64,000 bases of DNA. Origin: Burkholderia pyrrocinia (GTDB lineage: Bacteria; Pseudomonadota; Gammaproteobacteria; Burkholderiales; Burkholderiaceae). Location of the stretch: the NCBI RefSeq assembly GCF_022809715.1, contig NZ_CP094459.1, positions 2,790,001-2,854,000 of the forward strand, in the 5' to 3' direction. Positions 63,237-64,000 of this stretch are shown here, piece by piece. Numbering within the stretch: position 1 is the first letter of the stretch; every line of letters starts with the position of its first letter. The position numbers were made by a program, and so were the translations under genes. Under the pieces are notes generated by a model, which made no database searches, was not told the origin of the DNA, and saw only the letters and a program-made list of their open reading frames with translations.

Positions 63237-63977
63237 TCAGCCCGTATGACCGGCGCGGCGGCGCGCGATCTCTTCGTCGACCGCGTCGCGGACCCAGTCC
63301 ATGACCTCGGTTTCCAGCGTCAGCGCCACCTCGCGCGTGACCTGGCCGACCAGCCAGGCCGAATGCTCGTGCAGCGCGTCGCGACAGCGAGCCTCGATGG
63401 CCTCGCGCCCTGCTCCGGTCAGATAGCTCGTCAGCCGATTGCGCAGGCGCTCGGCGACATGTTGCGCATCTTCAGGCGTCAGCCCGACGGCTGCCTGCAC
63501 ATCCGGCTGCGGCGCCGCGGCCGGTACGAGCGCCTCCGGCATGACCGCTTCTGATTCGTGCCCGACCGCATCACGCGCCACCGCGGCGAACGCATGCTGC
63601 GACGCATCGTCGTCGGCCAGTGACGACTGGAGCGGCGCATTCATGGCCACTGCGTGCTCGGCGACCACGTGCTCCGCGGCGCCCGGTTCGGCCGGCGCAT
63701 CGGTCTCGCCCATCGCCGCCGCGGCAGCCGTCGCGACGTCGCCCGGCAGTTCGACCGCCGGCACGTGCAGCGTCGGCACGGGTTCGATCACGACGAATTC
63801 GGGGTCGCCCTCGGCTTTCGTGGAATCGGCCGGCGCGATCACGTCGGTCAGCACCGGAATCGCCGCGCCGGCGTGCGGCTGCAGCGCGTCGGGCGCGGGC
63901 GAGCGCGCCGGCACCGGCTTGCCCGGCACCAGCACGTCGGTCAGCGTCGGGATCGAGGATGAATCGGCTTGTGTCAC
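63237..63977 (-). CDS. DUF2486 family protein
   Basis: 246 residues from a GTG at 63977. The N-terminus has two short repeats, SSIPTLTDVLVPG and AIPVLTDVIAP, the mark of the DUF2486 family in Burkholderia. A long Ala/Val/Glu-rich disordered middle follows, then a helical C-terminal part (TPEDAQHVAERLRNRLTSYLTG, ARCRDALHEHSAWLVGQVTREVALTLETEVMDWVRDAVDEEIARR). No signal peptide. Function unknown. Confidence 0.78.
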   Translation of the reverse strand: MTQADSSSIPTLTDVLVPGKPVPARSPAPDALQPHAGAAIPVLTDVIAPADSTKAEGDPEFVVIEPVPTLHVPAVELPGDVATAAAAAMGETDAPAEPGAAEHVVAEHAVAMNAPLQSSLADDDASQHAFAAVARDAVGHESEAVMPEALVPAAAPQPDVQAAVGLTPEDAQHVAERLRNRLTSYLTGAGREAIEARCRDALHEHSAWLVGQVTREVALTLETEVMDWVRDAVDEEIARRRAGHTG

Positions 63978-64000
63978 GGCAACACTCCGTCGACGGTTGC

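Overview
The window is GC-rich (about two thirds G+C), densely coded, and reads as a Burkholderia chromosome, most likely a Burkholderia cepacia-complex member on its main chromosome. Grounds: housekeeping genes dominate (hemC-hemDX-hemY, ppc, argH, metG, scpA-panC-panD, zapA, ilvD, lgt). HemD and HemX are fused, a biodegradative-type arginine decarboxylase lies beside dcd, and zapA is followed by a betaproteobacterial-type 6S RNA. The species is inferred from memory of these families, not from a search. I see no tRNA or rRNA gene, no insertion sequence, no prophage and no CRISPR array.

Layout. 1-8.1 kb: a truncated GH3 glycosidase lipoprotein with a divergent AraC regulator, a GIY-YIG protein with a lysine-rich repeat tail, inorganic pyrophosphatase, and an aldehyde dehydrogenase / SDR / MFS transporter cluster. 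Two of that cluster's genes begin right after a tandem palindromic leader repeat. 8.2-15.7 kb: the haem operon hemC-hemDX-hemY (minus) and divergent ppc. 15.7-22.4 kb: a SAM methyltransferase with a third copy of the leader repeat, a MmyB-like regulator, and a Csu-type (archaic) chaperone-usher pilus locus whose usher carries a one-base frameshift. 22.5-34.1 kb: argH, a HAD phosphatase, dcd-arginine decarboxylase-LprI, a degenerate SodC-like lipoprotein, apbC, an OmpA-like lipoprotein and metG. 34.1-44.3 kb: tamA-tamB, DUF3460-scpA-panC-panD, an orphan ParA and a DoxX protein.

44.4-56.2 kb is a cobalamin locus of eleven genes. cobQ is on the minus strand; cobU-cbiB-cobC(decarboxylase)-btuF form an overlapping plus-strand operon. 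A second, minus-strand operon, btuB-btuC-btuD-cobT-cobS-cobC(phosphatase), starts at a clear cobalamin riboswitch. Together they cover corrinoid uptake, aminopropanol attachment and nucleotide-loop assembly, i.e. salvage plus the late steps. Corrin-ring genes are not in the window. 56.4-64 kb: a ZapB-like coiled-coil gene, zapA, 6S RNA, EVE and SIMPL proteins, lgt, a LysR regulator divergent from ilvD with a T-N11-A box between them, a monohaem cytochrome c and a DUF2486 protein.

The least explained features are: the tandem hairpin leader repeat placed immediately before start codons in three places; a 10-bp stem that buries the Shine-Dalgarno of dcd; a possible orphan small RNA between ompA and metG; a perfect FNR-type box between the divergent pilus genes; a 46-residue exported peptide beside cobQ; and a SodC-like protein that has lost most metal ligands. 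No complete undescribed system is evident; these are individual leads.
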